DNA of 64,000 nucleotides from UBA5072 sp041737175 (GCA_041737175.1 JBGSSF010000012.1:1-64000); one strand, 5' to 3'. Shown: positions 37,539-47,500, counted from the first letter of the stretch. Notes: a model not told the origin generated them from the sequence alone. Numbers and translations are program-made.

Positions 37539-38405
37539 TTATTTAAAGGCATTCATTTTCAGCATGGCGATTTCTTTCTCCGAAAGAAACCGCCATTCTC
37601 CCCGGCGAAGGTTTTTCTTGGTTAATCCTGCAAAATAAACCCTGTCGAGTTTGGCAATTTCATACCCCAGGTTTTCAAAGATCCTGCGTACAATATGATT
37701 CCGTCCTGAATGGATCTCAATGCCAACCTGTTTTTTATCTACCGGATCAGCATAGCTGATGGAATCAGCTTTAATAAAACCATCCTCCAGGGTAATGCCG
37801 GATGCTACCCTATCCATGTCTCCCTGTTTCAGATTTCTATTCAGGTATACATGATAGATTTTTAACTTTTCAAATCTCGGATGCGTCAGTCTTTTGGTAA
37901 TTTCACCGTCATTTGTAAGCAGCAAAACACCCGTGGTATTGCGGTCAAGCCGTCCCACCGGATAGACCCTTTCTTTGCAGGCGCCTCTCACAAGCTCAAG
38001 AACGGTTTTTTTTGCATGCGGATCTTCAACGGTAGTAACATAATCTTTAGGCTTGTTCATCAGAATGTAAACCTTTTTTTCTTCGCGCAATGTTTCCCCG
38101 TTGTATTTCACCTGGTCCGTTGAACTGACCTTAACACCCAGCTCAGTGACCAGTTTTCCATTCACGGTGATAAGCCCGGCCTGAATAAATTCATCGGCTT
38201 CACGCCTGGAGCAGATACCTGTGCTGGCAATGTATTTGTTCAAACGGATGAACTCACTTTCATGACCCGTTTTGGGCATTTCTTTGAACTGTCTTTTCGT
38301 TCGGGGCACTTTCCGTTCTGTTTTTATCGGTGCTTTTCCTTTCGCAGGAGCGCTTCTTTTTTGGGATGCAGCTCCCGATTTTCTGGAACCTCTGGCTATG
38401 ACCAT
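37539..38405 (-). CDS. rluB: RluB/RsuA family pseudouridine synthase
   Basis: 288 residues. A basic N-terminal extension (~1-50, rich in Lys/Arg/Ala) precedes an S4 RNA-binding domain (RLNKYIASTGICSRREADEFIQAGLITVNGK) and a pseudouridine synthase domain with the catalytic Asp in PVGRLDRNTTGVLLLTNDG. It would modify 23S rRNA near position 2605, or another rRNA site within the RluB/E/F/RsuA group. It is directly convergent with the SpoIIE gene: the two stop codons touch without overlap. Confidence 0.9.
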   Translation of the reverse strand: MVIARGSRKSGAASQKRSAPAKGKAPIKTERKVPRTKRQFKEMPKTGHESEFIRLNKYIASTGICSRREADEFIQAGLITVNGKLVTELGVKVSSTDQVKYNGETLREEKKVYILMNKPKDYVTTVEDPHAKKTVLELVRGACKERVYPVGRLDRNTTGVLLLTNDGEITKRLTHPRFEKLKIYHVYLNRNLKQGDMDRVASGITLEDGFIKADSISYADPVDKKQVGIEIHSGRNHIVRRIFENLGYEIAKLDRVYFAGLTKKNLRRGEWRFLSEKEIAMLKMNAFK

Positions 38406-38428
38406 AGTTGAAGTACAATTTAAATACG

Positions 38429-38436
38429 TAATTTTG
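38429..38436 (+). promoter_or_regulatory. -7 promoter box for glmM
   Basis: TAATTTTG matches TAnnTTTG and lies 61 bp before the glmM ATG. TAGTTG at 38406-38410, about 19 bp upstream, could serve as the -33 box. Confidence 0.6.
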
Positions 38437-38497
38437 CAGTTCTAAAAGTACTAAAATCGAACTGCTTTATATAGTTAAAATTCCTAAAAAACCACTT

Positions 38498-39886
38498 ATG
38501 ACATTAATTAAATCGATATCCGGGATTCGCGGAACCATTGGAGGCCTGCCCGGAGAATCACTTACCCCGCTTGACATTGTGCGGTTTACTTCTGCCTACG
38601 GCACCCAAATCAAACAGAAGCGTGAAAAGGCAGCTTACAGGGTTGTTATTGGTCGGGATGCAAGGATATCAGGAGAGATGGTTTCCATGCTGGTTGCCGG
38701 AACTTTAATGGGAATGGGTATCCACGTAATTGACCTGGGATTTGCCACAACGCCTACCGTTGAAATAGGTGTCACCTACCACAAGGCGGATGGAGGTATC
38801 ATTCTTACGGCAAGTCATAATCCGGGCCAATGGAACGCGCTGAAACTACTGGGTGAAAGTGGTGAATTTATTTCTGCGTCAGAGGGAGCCGAGTTGCTGG
38901 CCATTGCTGCCAGGGACAATACAGAATACGCCCAGGCGACTGAACTCGGAAAACTTAGTCGTTTTGACAAGATGGATGCCCTGCACGTTGAAAAGGTAGC
39001 TGAAATGAAATATGTAGATGTCGCAGCTATCGGAAAGGCCGGATTTAAAGTGGTCATTGATTGTGTCAACTCCGTTGGGGGAATTATTCTACCGACCTTG
39101 CTCAAAAAGCTCGGCGTGCATGAGATTGTCGAGTTGTATTGCACTCCTTCCGGAATCTTTCCCCATAATCCCGAGCCTCTTCCGCAATATCTTGGCGATA
39201 TTTCAGGTGAAGTGGTTAAACACAAGGCAGATCTCGGCTTTGTGGTCGATCCCGATGTGGATCGGCTTGTGGTTGTGAATGAGGACGGTTCCATGTTTGG
39301 TGAGGAATACACATTGGTGGCCGTAGCGGATTATATTCTCAGTCAGCATGCCGGTAATACGGTATCCAATCTGTCATCCACCATGGCGCTCCGTGACATT
39401 ACCCAAAAATACGGCGGTTCATATACAGCAGCTCCCGTAGGAGAAGTCAATGTCGTTACTGAAATGAAGAAAACCAATGCAGTCATTGGCGGAGAAGGTA
39501 ACGGAGGCATTATTTACCCGGGTTTGCATTATGGCCGGGATGCCCTGGTCGGCATTGCTCTTTTCCTGACCCACCTGGCCAAATCGGGGAAGAAATGTTC
39601 CGAATTGCGGAAAACCTATCCGGATTATTTCAACTCCAAAAATAAGATCGAGCTCCGGCCCGACGTTGATGTTGATCGGCTGATTCTCACAGTGCGTGAG
39701 AATTACAGGAATTACCCGGTGAATGATCGCGACGGTATCAGGATTGATTTTGACAGGGAATGGGTGCATTTGCGCAAATCCAATACCGAACCTATCATCA
39801 GGATTATCAGTGAAAGCACATCGCCTGAAAAGGCGGAAGCTCTCGCATCAAAAATGATCCGCGAAATTCATGAAATAGTTGGATAA
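38498..39886 (+). CDS. glmM: phosphoglucosamine mutase
   Basis: 462 residues. Phosphohexomutase family with the phosphoserine loop TASHNPGQWNALKLLG (Ser106), metal-binding DPDVDRL (~245), the sugar-binding loop GGEGNGGIIYPGLHYGRD (~330), and the C-terminal phosphate-binding RKSNTEPIIRI (~430). It converts glucosamine-6-phosphate to glucosamine-1-phosphate for cell-wall and lipopolysaccharide precursors; phosphomannomutase activity is the alternative. Five bp separate it from the DUF5686 gene. Confidence 0.92.
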   Translation: MTLIKSISGIRGTIGGLPGESLTPLDIVRFTSAYGTQIKQKREKAAYRVVIGRDARISGEMVSMLVAGTLMGMGIHVIDLGFATTPTVEIGVTYHKADGGIILTASHNPGQWNALKLLGESGEFISASEGAELLAIAARDNTEYAQATELGKLSRFDKMDALHVEKVAEMKYVDVAAIGKAGFKVVIDCVNSVGGIILPTLLKKLGVHEIVELYCTPSGIFPHNPEPLPQYLGDISGEVVKHKADLGFVVDPDVDRLVVVNEDGSMFGEEYTLVAVADYILSQHAGNTVSNLSSTMALRDITQKYGGSYTAAPVGEVNVVTEMKKTNAVIGGEGNGGIIYPGLHYGRDALVGIALFLTHLAKSGKKCSELRKTYPDYFNSKNKIELRPDVDVDRLILTVRENYRNYPVNDRDGIRIDFDREWVHLRKSNTEPIIRIISESTSPEKAEALASKMIREIHEIVG

Positions 39887-39890
39887 ATTT

Positions 39891-42380
39891 ATGATCCGGC
39901 GACTGCTTCTGCTGATTGTGGTTCTTGTGCCATGCGGGTGGCTCTGGTCGCAGGATGACTATGTTACGGGCAGGGTGACCGATAGCATAAGTCACGAACC
40001 GCTGGCTTTCGTCAGCATTGTATATAATGCATCGGGACAGGGAGTTGTGACCAATCTCGAAGGGATATTCCGTATTCCGCGGTCAAAAAATGTGCAGTTT
40101 CTGAAACTGAGATACCTGGGTTACCGGCAGATCACTATCTCATACCAGACAGTCAGATCCGGTAATAACCTGATTATCCGCATGGTTCCTGAGCCTTACG
40201 ATATTGCTGAGGTCGTTGTATATCCCGGGGAGAACCCGGCACATCGCATTATTAAACTGGCATCCGAAAACCGGAATAAAAATAATCCCGAGAAAGCCGG
40301 TCCGTTTTCCTACATTGCTTATGAAAAAATGGTATTTGACATTGATCCCGATACTTCCCGGGTATCGGCGCCAAATGATTCAACAGTCCGGGGAAAGTTC
40401 ACCCTGCCTGACAGCATTCCCATTGGCATGGACCAGAAGGGCAGGATTGACCTGCAACGGTTCCTGGATAAACAGCATTTATTGATCATTGAATCGGTAA
40501 GCAGCCGTAAGTTTTTTTCTCCGGAAAAGAACAGGGAAGAGGTCATCGCATCCAGGGTGTCCGGCATCTCACAACCCTCCTTCATGGTGCTGGCCAGGCA
40601 GTTTCAGTCATTTTCGTTCTATGATGATTTCGTGAACATTGCCAACAGGAAGTTCATTAATCCTATCAGTCCGGGCAGCACCGACAAGTATTTCTTTATT
40701 ATTCAGGATACTGTATATACAGAGCGCCAGGATACGGTTTTCATTATTTCGTTCAGACCCTGGAAAGGACGTAATTTTGAGGGTTTGAAAGGACTACTCT
40801 ACATCAATTCAAACGGGTATGCCGTGCAAAATGTGCTGGCCGAAGCCAGTGAGGAGGATGCCATGTTCAGGGCTTCCATTCAGCAGCAATATGATTTTAT
40901 GGAGTCCTCCCGGTGGTTTCCGACTATGCTGAACACCAGCGTAACTTTCAATACGGCACAGTTCGGCGGAGGCAAAATGCCTGTGAATATAGTTGGCAAC
41001 GGAAAGTCCTATATTGTGAATGTCAAATTCAACCCGGCTTATGATAAGGATGAGTTCGACAAGGTTGAACTTGAGGTCAGCCCTGCAGCACACAAACAGC
41101 CCGAGGAGGTCTGGAACGCTTACCGCGTTGATTCACTCAGCATCAGGGAACTAGAAACTTACCGGGTAATTGACAGCCTTGGTAAAGCTGAACATCTTGA
41201 CCGGACCATCAACTCTTTTGAAACCCTTTTCACAGGTTATTTGCCGGGACGATACTGGAGTTTTAATCTGCGGAGGTTTGTGGACTATAATCCATATGAG
41301 GGTTTCAGATTCGGGGCCGGAGGAAAAACCACCAGCCAGCTCTCCAGGAAATTCACACTGGGGGGATATCTTGCTTACGGCCTGCATGACAAGGCTTTTA
41401 AATACAGCGGCAGCTTAACCTTTCATCTCTGGCCGGTTCATGAACTTGGATTTACTTTGCTTTACCGGAATGATGTGAATGAATCGGGAGGTGTCAGGTT
41501 CAATGAATCCTGGAATATATCGGGTTCAGCATTCATCAGGGATTATATGATTGAGGTAATGGACCAGACCAGGGAGGTTGAAGCGTCTGCAGCATTCCGA
41601 GCCCTGAAATATTTGACAGCGCAGACATATCTGATCCACAGTACGATTATCCCAACCAACGGATACGGTTACAGCCTCAACGAAGGCAATCCCCAGGTTC
41701 TTCTGACACGATTTTACCTCACTGAAACGGGTATCCGGTTGAAGTATGCCTTCAAGGAAACCTTCATGAAAACGCCCAGGGGCAATGAATTCTCTATGGG
41801 AACCGTTTATCCGGTGATTTATTATAACCTGGCCCTCGGGGTGACCGGACTAAGAGGGGATTTTAATTACCGGCGCAGCGAATTGAAAATCACGAAAGTT
41901 TTTACAACAAGGACTTTCGGAGATACCCGTCTTGCTTTGGTTGCAGGTATGGTTACCGGGGATGTACCTTATAGTAAACTATACGTGGGGATGGGCAGTT
42001 ACAAATCATTTACCCTGGAAGCAGAACACTCCTTCGGCACCATGCGTTTCAATGAATTCCTGTCCGACAGGTTCCTGGCCCTTTTTTTGAAGCAGGATTT
42101 CGGGAAACTTCTGTTCAAACCACGCGGAAAATTTCAGCCGGAAATCGCCTTTGTTCAGAACATGGGCTTTGGTGAGCTCAGGAATGCCGGGCACCACGAG
42201 AATATATCTTTTAAAACCATGGGCAAAGGATATTTTGAAAGCGGTTTGCTGATTAATAATATCTTCCGGATCCAGATATTGCGCTATGGTTTTGGTGTTA
42301 TGTACCGGTATGGTTCCTATGCATTTCCTGAAACTATGGATAACTTTGCATTTAAATTGACATTGCAGTTGAATATGTGA
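39891..42380 (+). CDS. DUF5686 / carboxypeptidase-regulatory-like outer-membrane protein
   Basis: 829 residues from the ATG at 39891; the in-frame TTG at 39879 overlaps the glmM stop and is unlikely. A signal peptide (to LWSQ) is followed by a carboxypeptidase-like regulatory beta domain (~25-110, VTGRVTDSISHEPLAFVSIVYN...GVVTNLEGIFRI) and a DUF5686 region ending in beta strands and a terminal AFKLTLQLNM that suggests a barrel. The family is found in Bacteroidota with unknown function; unlike SusC there is no plug domain visible. Confidence 0.85.
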   Translation: MIRRLLLLIVVLVPCGWLWSQDDYVTGRVTDSISHEPLAFVSIVYNASGQGVVTNLEGIFRIPRSKNVQFLKLRYLGYRQITISYQTVRSGNNLIIRMVPEPYDIAEVVVYPGENPAHRIIKLASENRNKNNPEKAGPFSYIAYEKMVFDIDPDTSRVSAPNDSTVRGKFTLPDSIPIGMDQKGRIDLQRFLDKQHLLIIESVSSRKFFSPEKNREEVIASRVSGISQPSFMVLARQFQSFSFYDDFVNIANRKFINPISPGSTDKYFFIIQDTVYTERQDTVFIISFRPWKGRNFEGLKGLLYINSNGYAVQNVLAEASEEDAMFRASIQQQYDFMESSRWFPTMLNTSVTFNTAQFGGGKMPVNIVGNGKSYIVNVKFNPAYDKDEFDKVELEVSPAAHKQPEEVWNAYRVDSLSIRELETYRVIDSLGKAEHLDRTINSFETLFTGYLPGRYWSFNLRRFVDYNPYEGFRFGAGGKTTSQLSRKFTLGGYLAYGLHDKAFKYSGSLTFHLWPVHELGFTLLYRNDVNESGGVRFNESWNISGSAFIRDYMIEVMDQTREVEASAAFRALKYLTAQTYLIHSTIIPTNGYGYSLNEGNPQVLLTRFYLTETGIRLKYAFKETFMKTPRGNEFSMGTVYPVIYYNLALGVTGLRGDFNYRRSELKITKVFTTRTFGDTRLALVAGMVTGDVPYSKLYVGMGSYKSFTLEAEHSFGTMRFNEFLSDRFLALFLKQDFGKLLFKPRGKFQPEIAFVQNMGFGELRNAGHHENISFKTMGKGYFESGLLINNIFRIQILRYGFGVMYRYGSYAFPETMDNFAFKLTLQLNM

Positions 42381-42499
42381 TGACTGAAGCCCAGGGTAAT
42401 TGAATAGGCGAATGTCATCAAAAGCCCCAGGCTTCACCCTGGGGTCAATGAATGCAGAAGACAAACAGGGCTTTAGCCCTTTATTTATAAATATAAAAG
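42381..42499. repeat. REP-like hairpins before era
   Basis: The 119-bp gap holds several GC-rich hairpins: CCCAGGG near the start, GCCCCAGG-CTTCA-CCCTGGGGTC and AGGGCTTTAGCCCT. They are similar in style to the element at 7520-7754 and to those at 57331-57372. No promoter match. Confidence 0.6.
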
Positions 42500-43372
42500 A
42501 TGTTTAAATCAGGCTTTGTAAATATAATCGGCAATCCCAATGTTGGGAAATCTACCCTCATGAATGAGATGGTGGGCGAACGTCTTTCAATAATTACAGC
42601 AAAAGCGCAGACTACCCGTCACCGGATCCTGGGTATTGTTAACGGTGAAAATTTCCAGATTGTTTTTTCAGATACGCCCGGAATTGTAAAACCCGTTTAT
42701 AAACTGCACGAAAACATGTTGCGGTTTGTAAGGACAGCCCTCTCAGATGCCGATGTTATCCTCTATGTAACCGATGTGGTGGAGACACCCGACAAAAATT
42801 TAAATTTTGTAGAAAAAATCAGAAAATCTTCCGCCCCGGTCATTGTAGCTATTAACAAAACAGATCTGGCAACGCCTGAGTCACTTGAGATTCTTTCTGC
42901 GCAATGGAAGGAAATGCTTCCCGACGCATCGCTTATTCAGATATCCGCACTGCTTAAACACAATCTGAACGATCTGTTTGCTTTGATCCTGGAAAGACTT
43001 CCCGAGGGTCCTGTTTATTATCCCGAAGAATCGCTTACCGACAGGCCCGAACGCTTCTTTGTGTCGGAAATCATCCGCGAAAAAATATTTCTGAACTATA
43101 AAAAGGAGATCCCTTATTCCTGTGAAGTGGTGATCGATTCATTCCGGGAATCCGAAGATATGGTTCGTATCAATGCAATCATTCACGTGATGCGTGATAC
43201 ACAAAAAGGCATCATTATCGGGCATAAGGGTGGAGCGCTGAAAAAAACGGGCATTGATGCCCGCCTCGATATTGAAAAATTCCTGGGTACCAAAGTCTAT
43301 TTGGGATTGCAGGTTAAGGTAGCGCAAGATTGGCGCAATAAGGACAAAATCCTGAAAAAGTTCGGATATTGA
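42500..43372 (+). CDS. era: GTPase Era
   Basis: 290 residues. G1 GNPNVGKST (~10), G2 TTRHR, G3 DTPGI (~58), G4 NKTD (~120), and a C-terminal KH domain with VIDSFRESEDMVRINAIIHVMRDTQKGIIIGHKGGALKKTG. It binds the 3' end of 16S rRNA and helps 30S assembly. The der gene follows 44 bp downstream with its own promoter. Confidence 0.97.
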   Translation: MFKSGFVNIIGNPNVGKSTLMNEMVGERLSIITAKAQTTRHRILGIVNGENFQIVFSDTPGIVKPVYKLHENMLRFVRTALSDADVILYVTDVVETPDKNLNFVEKIRKSSAPVIVAINKTDLATPESLEILSAQWKEMLPDASLIQISALLKHNLNDLFALILERLPEGPVYYPEESLTDRPERFFVSEIIREKIFLNYKKEIPYSCEVVIDSFRESEDMVRINAIIHVMRDTQKGIIIGHKGGALKKTGIDARLDIEKFLGTKVYLGLQVKVAQDWRNKDKILKKFGY

Positions 43373-43373
43373 C

Positions 43374-43381
43374 TACCTTTG
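43374..43381 (+). promoter_or_regulatory. -7 promoter box for der
   Basis: TACCTTTG matches TAnnTTTG. It starts right after the era stop codon and lies 36 bp before the der ATG, so der can be transcribed on its own. Confidence 0.6.
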
Positions 43382-43416
43382 CACAAATTGGGTAAAATGA
43401 TAAAGCATATCAAGGA

Positions 43417-44721
43417 ATGAGTAATATTGTTGCCATAGTGGGTCGGCCGAATGTTGGGAAATCCACGTTGTTTAACCGGCTTACCGAAAGTCGCGAAGCC
43501 ATTGTACATGAGACAAGCGGCGTAACCCGCGACCGGCATTATGGCAAATCGGTATGGAACGGAGTGGAATTTTCTGTAATTGATACCGGTGGATATGTGG
43601 AAGGTTCGGATGATATCTTCGAGGAAGAAATACGAAAGCAGGTTTTGCTGGCCATTGAGGAAGCCGACGTCCTGATATTCCTGGTGGATGTCCGGGAAGG
43701 CATTACGGATATGGACAATACCATTGCCGGGCTTTTGCGCAAAGGCACCAAAAAAACCTTTGTGGTTGTGAATAAGGTTGATCATACCATGCAGCAATAT
43801 GAAGGGGACATCTTCTATAAACTGGGACTGGGAGAGCTGTATAAGATTTCTTCCATAAGCGGAAGCGGCACCGGTGATCTGCTGGATGACGTGGTGAAAG
43901 CATTTGCCGGAGCTGTGGAGGAGGAACTTCCTGAATTGCCTCGCATTGCAGTGGTCGGACGACCCAATGTGGGTAAATCTACGCTGATCAATGCGCTTCT
44001 CGGTGAAGATCGGCATATCGTCACACCGATTGCCGGCACCACGCGCGATTCGATTTTCACCAGGTACAACAAATACAATCACGACTTTTTTCTGGTTGAT
44101 ACAGCTGGAATCAGAAAGAAGGGAAAGGTTACGGAAAACATAGAATTCTATTCCGTTATGCGTTCAATCCGCACCATTGAGTATTCGGATGTTTGCCTGC
44201 TCATGATTGATGCCGCCCAGGGGCTTGAATCCCAGGATTTATCCATACTTAGCATCATCCACAAGAACAACAAGGGATTGGTGATCCTGGTAAATAAATG
44301 GGACCTGCTTGAAAAATCAACGAACACGGCCAGGGATTATGAAAAGGAAATTCTAGAGAAAGTTGCACCTTTCCGGAATGTTCCGGTACTATTTATCTCT
44401 GCCCTGAACAAGGTGCGCATACACAAGGTGATCGAAAAGGCCATGGAGGTCTGCAACAACAGGAGACGCAAGATACCGACTTCCGTGCTGAACGAGGTTA
44501 TGCTCAAAGTCATCGAGCAATACCAGCCTCCGGCCCTCAAAGGCAAGTACGTGAAGATTAAATTTGTCACCCAGTTGCCCACCTATGCTCCGGCTTTTGC
44601 TTTTTTCTGCAATTTCCCGCAATATGTGAAGGATCCTTACAAGCGTTACCTGGAGAATCAAATCCGACAAAATTTTGATTTTACCGGGGTCCCTATACAA
44701 ATATTCATGCGAAAAAAATAA
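43417..44721 (+). CDS. der: GTPase Der (EngA)
   Basis: 434 residues with two tandem G domains: G1 GRPNVGKSTLFNRLT (~8) and GRPNVGKSTLINALL (~182), G3 DTGG and DTAGI, G4 NKVD and NKWD, then a C-terminal KH-like domain (~350-434, KIKFVTQLPTYAPAFAFFCNFPQYV). The double-GTPase layout is specific to Der, which acts in 50S subunit assembly. Confidence 0.97.
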   Translation: MSNIVAIVGRPNVGKSTLFNRLTESREAIVHETSGVTRDRHYGKSVWNGVEFSVIDTGGYVEGSDDIFEEEIRKQVLLAIEEADVLIFLVDVREGITDMDNTIAGLLRKGTKKTFVVVNKVDHTMQQYEGDIFYKLGLGELYKISSISGSGTGDLLDDVVKAFAGAVEEELPELPRIAVVGRPNVGKSTLINALLGEDRHIVTPIAGTTRDSIFTRYNKYNHDFFLVDTAGIRKKGKVTENIEFYSVMRSIRTIEYSDVCLLMIDAAQGLESQDLSILSIIHKNNKGLVILVNKWDLLEKSTNTARDYEKEILEKVAPFRNVPVLFISALNKVRIHKVIEKAMEVCNNRRRKIPTSVLNEVMLKVIEQYQPPALKGKYVKIKFVTQLPTYAPAFAFFCNFPQYVKDPYKRYLENQIRQNFDFTGVPIQIFMRKK

Positions 44722-44770
44722 ATTTGGCTTATAATTTGAGGCATTCTGTTCAAAACCAGGCAATATAGTT

Positions 44771-45265
44771 ATGAAAACAATGCGCTTCATTATACCGGCA
44801 CTCCTGTTTCCGGTAATCCTTTTTTTATCCTGTGAGCCTTTTGAAAAAGTCAGCGATGTGCCGGAGATCCACTTTAAAAGTTATTCACGGTATCTGGTGG
44901 ATACCCTGGATTTAACCATTGAATCAGGCGAGCTGGTTTTTTCATTCCGGGATGGTGATGCTGATTTTGGCGTGGATACGATTGAATATCCCGAGGATAC
45001 TATTAACCTGTACATAATCCCTTTTCAAAAGGTCGATCAGACCTACGATTCTATTGATATGGATATTTACGGACGTAAATATGCCATACATTCCAATGAA
45101 CGGCTTGACCGCACTGGTCAGAACAAAACCATCCAGGGTGAAATCAAAGTTCGGATCTATTATTTTCTGATCCCGCCTTACGACACCATCCGGTATGATT
45201 TTTACATCATGGATAGGGCAGGGAATAAGAGTAATGTAGAGTCTACTTCTGATATAGGATTTTAA
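44771..45265 (+). CDS. small outer-membrane lipoprotein of unknown function
   Basis: 164 residues. A signal peptide ends with lipobox LFLSC (Cys at ~21), then a short acidic, beta-rich domain follows (VPEIHFKSYSRYLVDTLDLTIESGELVFSFRDGDADFG). No family is recognised. The TAA stop is the first part of the tandem-repeat element that follows it. Confidence 0.75.
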   Translation: MKTMRFIIPALLFPVILFLSCEPFEKVSDVPEIHFKSYSRYLVDTLDLTIESGELVFSFRDGDADFGVDTIEYPEDTINLYIIPFQKVDQTYDSIDMDIYGRKYAIHSNERLDRTGQNKTIQGEIKVRIYYFLIPPYDTIRYDFYIMDRAGNKSNVESTSDIGF

Positions 45266-45427
45266 TTAGTTATGCAGTTATGCAGTTATGCAGTTATGCA
45301 GTCTTGCAGTCTTGCAGTTATGCAGTCATGCAGTCATGCAGTCATGCAGACTTGCAGACGTTCTGCTATTAAAGACACATATCGACTGCACGACTAAACG
45401 ACTGCACGACTAAATGACTGCTAATTA
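45263..45427. repeat. eleven 8-bp tandem repeats between TAATTA ends
   Basis: Eleven units of GTTATGCA or close variants (GTCTTGCA, GTCATGCA) run from 45269 to 45356, followed by a diverged, inverted half (ACTGCACGACTAAACGACTG). The ends mirror each other: TAATTAG on the left and CTAATTA on the right. The left TAA is the stop of the lipoprotein gene; the right TTA encodes the TAA stop of the convergent PorE-like gene. Confidence 0.85.
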
Positions 45428-47422
45428 CTTCGCAGAATAATCTGTTCTAAGTACTTTAAACTCCGTCCGCCTGTTGAGGAAATGCGCCATTTCCTGCCGG
45501 TCTTCATCACTCAGGCCATTGATAAAATTCTCGGAAAGAACCGTGCCTAATGGGAGGAAAGAATAGGCCGCGTTGTCCTGTTTGTCGACAGTTTTGGGCT
45601 GTGATTCACCATATCCCTTGGGAACCAGACGTTCTCGGGATATGCCTTTTTCAATCAGATAATTTACAACCGACTGGGCTCTGCGGCGTGACAGGTCCAT
45701 ATTGTAAGCATCAGATGCCCGAGAATCGGTATGTGAGCCCAGCTCAATGACAATATTCGGGTTATCATTAAGGGTTTCTACAAGTTTATCCAGAGAAACC
45801 ATAGATTCCGGCCTCAGGTCGGCCTTGTCGAGATCGAAAAAGATGTTCTCCACCTCGATGGGGGTTTCGATGGAAGCCAGGAAGATCTCGGTTTTGAATT
45901 CAGTGCTTTGTGAGATCCCTTTGGTGGATTCCCGTTCCTTACCCTTTAAAAAGCCAGGTTTTTCGGCAATAAATACATAATCCGTACCGGGTTTCAAGGT
46001 AAACCTGAAAATACCGTCCCGTCCGGTTTTTGTGTCAAGGGTTATACCGTCGCTGCCAATGGATTTAATGATGGCTTCGGGGATGATCTCTTCGGTCTTT
46101 TCATTTTTCACAACTCCAACAATGCTGAATTTGAGAGGGGGCAACAGGAAGGAGTAAATATCATCACCTGTCTTGCCTTTTCGGGAGGACGAAAAATAGC
46201 CACTTTCACGTTCCTTTTCAAAGATGATCCCGAAATCATCAGCAGCAGAATTGACCGGATATTTCATGTTATCAACCTGCCATTGTCCGCTTTCGCTTTT
46301 GACTGCTTTGTAAATGTCAAGTCCGCCCATGCCGATATGTCCGTTTGATGAAAAATACAAGGTTCCGTCGGCATGCACATAGGGGAATAATTCATCTCCC
46401 GGCGAATTGACGGGACTCCCCAGGTTGACCGGGCTGCCCCATTTTGCATTTGCGCTGGCGCGGGTTGCCATCCAGATATCTTTGCTGTTAATACCTTCGG
46501 AAGATTTTATGCTCCCTGCCATGTCAGAAACAAAATAGAGCGTCAGTTCGTCGGGTGAAACAGCCGGGTGGGCGATTACCGTACTGTCGTCGGCCAGGCC
46601 CAGCGACTGAACATCAACCCATTTATCACCGTCACGGGTGGCGGTGAAAATCTCACATCCCAGGGCTTTACGCTTGCTTACGTTGCACCGTGTAAAGTAC
46701 ATGGTATTATAATCCGTGGAGAATACAGGTGTGCCTTCTTCTGCTTCGGTGTTAACTGTTTCGGGCAGGGGCAGGGGTGTACTCCATTTGCCTTTTTTGT
46801 CCATGGAAGAAAAGAAAACATCCGCGAACTGCTGACCGGTGCCGCCATGTTCGGCATTGCCTGTTGTTTCATCCCTTGAAGAGGTGAAATACAACTCCTG
46901 GTAGTCGGAACGGGAATAAAAGGGACTGTAATCGTTGTTCTTTGAATTGATGAACTTCATTTCTTCTACCTGGTAACCTGTGGGCTGGTCAATCCATTGC
47001 AGGGCAAAATCACAGGAAAGAATGCCATCGGATCCGCGGGGATCATCGGGAACCAGTTCTTTATACCGCTGGTACTGGGCTTTGGCTTCTTCATAATTCT
47101 GGTTCTTTCGGAGCGCATCGGCATAATACAATACAGAAAGCGGATTTTCATAATCTTTGGCAATCACCTTGCCATACCAAAGAGCGGCCTGGGGAGCGTT
47201 ATCCATTTTGCGGTAGCATTCGGCGATGTAAAAAGCCATGTGCAACTTTTCCTTTTTGTCAGTAGTCCTCTGATAGGCTTCCTTAAACTGATCAACGGCG
47301 ATATAATACTCTCCTGCATCGAAAGTAGTATAAGCTTTTGATGCTCTTTTATTTTGGGCGTCCACCGGCAGGAGCAGAAAGACGGGCAGGAAAGCGAACA
47401 GGAGATATTTCACTTGTTTCAT
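45425..47422 (-). CDS. PorE-like protein: TPR, PD40 propeller and OmpA domain
   Basis: 665 residues. A signal peptide is followed by TPR-like repeats (~25-140), a PD40 propeller (~165-410, YFTSSRDETTGN, YFTRCNVSKRKALGCEIFTATRDG, LYFSSNGHIGMGGLDIYKA), a carboxypeptidase-regulatory-like domain (~430-510) and an OmpA-family peptidoglycan-binding domain (~525-640, FFDLDKADLRPESMVSLDKLVETLNDNP, GSHTDSRASDAYNMDLSRRRAQSVVNYL). This is the PorE layout of the T9SS trans-envelope ring, though such proteins can have other envelope roles. A signal peptide without a lipobox suggests a soluble periplasmic form. Confidence 0.87.
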   Translation of the reverse strand: MKQVKYLLFAFLPVFLLLPVDAQNKRASKAYTTFDAGEYYIAVDQFKEAYQRTTDKKEKLHMAFYIAECYRKMDNAPQAALWYGKVIAKDYENPLSVLYYADALRKNQNYEEAKAQYQRYKELVPDDPRGSDGILSCDFALQWIDQPTGYQVEEMKFINSKNNDYSPFYSRSDYQELYFTSSRDETTGNAEHGGTGQQFADVFFSSMDKKGKWSTPLPLPETVNTEAEEGTPVFSTDYNTMYFTRCNVSKRKALGCEIFTATRDGDKWVDVQSLGLADDSTVIAHPAVSPDELTLYFVSDMAGSIKSSEGINSKDIWMATRASANAKWGSPVNLGSPVNSPGDELFPYVHADGTLYFSSNGHIGMGGLDIYKAVKSESGQWQVDNMKYPVNSAADDFGIIFEKERESGYFSSSRKGKTGDDIYSFLLPPLKFSIVGVVKNEKTEEIIPEAIIKSIGSDGITLDTKTGRDGIFRFTLKPGTDYVFIAEKPGFLKGKERESTKGISQSTEFKTEIFLASIETPIEVENIFFDLDKADLRPESMVSLDKLVETLNDNPNIVIELGSHTDSRASDAYNMDLSRRRAQSVVNYLIEKGISRERLVPKGYGESQPKTVDKQDNAAYSFLPLGTVLSENFINGLSDEDRQEMAHFLNRRTEFKVLRTDYSAK

Positions 47423-47474
47423 TTTCTTTCAATGTTTTTACAGTGATAAACGGATGATCATCAGACTTCGTATA

Positions 47475-47500
47475 CAAAAATAGTATAATGAACAAATATA
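47475..47500 (-). promoter_or_regulatory. two -7 promoter boxes for the PorE-like gene
   Basis: CAAAAATA at 47475-47482 and CAAATATA at 47493-47500 both read as TAnnTTTG matches on the minus strand, 53 and 71 bp before the ATG at 47422. Either or both could serve. Confidence 0.5.

Noticed and set aside
43297..44082. 261-codon minus-strand frame opposite era/der
   Set aside because: Antisense to two well-supported GTPase genes; no motif in the translation.
45263..45427. CRISPR array
   Set aside because: Repeats are only 8 bp with no spacers and no cas genes nearby; same for the other short arrays.
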